NCBI GenBank assembly: GCA_021778575.1 | Contig: JAJYCH010000319.1 | Coordinates: forward strand, 1 to 6,052 | DNA from: Planctomycetota bacterium | Lineage (GTDB): Bacteria > Planctomycetota > Planctomycetia > Isosphaerales > Isosphaeraceae | Direction of reading: 5' to 3' | DNA length: 6,052 nucleotides | In this document: positions 5,985 to 6,052 of the stretch, piece by piece | Layout: every line of letters starts with the position of its first letter | Numbering within the stretch: position 1 is the first letter of the stretch | Translations under genes and position numbers: made by a program | The notes under the pieces: model-generated | What the model was told of the DNA's origin: nothing | The model's input: the letters and a program-made list of their open reading frames with translations, nothing else | Databases searched by the model: none

Positions 5985-6027
5985 GCGAGAGCTTGCTCTC
6001 GCTTTGCTTCGTGGAGCTTGCTCCACG
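5985..6027. repeat. Two tandem hairpins with a shared GAGCTTGCTC core
   Basis: GCGAGAGC-TT-GCTCTCGC (5985-6002) and CGTGGAGC-TT-GCTCCACG (6010-6027) are perfect palindromes with 8-bp arms and 2-nt centres, separated by 7 nt. Both share the core GAGCTTGCTC while the outer stem bases differ in a compensated way. They lie upstream of the glycan operon promoter, about 78 nt from its -35 box. Candidates are a dispersed palindromic repeat or the bidirectional end of a gene beyond the window. No T-run follows on either strand. Confidence 0.65.
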
Positions 6028-6052
6028 GTCCTCGTCGGGAACCGCTTGGCCA

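Overview
The window most resembles a planctomycete chromosome, plausibly family Isosphaeraceae. This is inferred from the high GC content, the GATCG-rich codon use, the glycosyltransferase and hydrolase family styles, and short palindromic repeats in the intergenic DNA. No marker gene fixes the taxonomy, so the assignment is tentative.

Four protein genes fill almost the whole window, all on the minus strand, so transcription runs from high to low coordinates. In order they are: a GT-B glycosyltransferase with a long interdomain insert (4126-5808); a second GT4-type glycosyltransferase 15 bp downstream and in the same reading frame (2914-4110); a CmoB/DUF1698-like SAM-dependent methyltransferase (2181-2876); and a probably exported alpha/beta hydrolase with a GHSMGG nucleophile elbow (147-2033). 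The first three look like one operon that builds and methylates a cell-surface glycan. The hydrolase has its own sigma70-type promoter and may be a separate unit.

Two good promoter candidates are visible, at 5879-5907 upstream of the first glycosyltransferase and at 2105-2132 upstream of the hydrolase. Both have a TTGACC -35 box, both lie 71-72 nt upstream of the preferred ATG, and both leaders end in GGAGTGA-N7-ATG. This supports trimming the longest open frames of both genes to internal ATG starts.

The ends of the window hold palindromic repeats. At 1-108 there is a 26-bp inverted repeat (one mismatch) whose arms are themselves hairpins. At 5985-6027 there are two tandem perfect hairpins that share the core GAGCTTGCTC. 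Both look like REP/BIME-type dispersed repeats and no transposase gene is present. No RNA gene, CRISPR array or complete mobile element was seen. No gene-free stretch exceeds 300 bases. I see an ordinary glycan-tailoring locus with a few odd details rather than a clearly new system.
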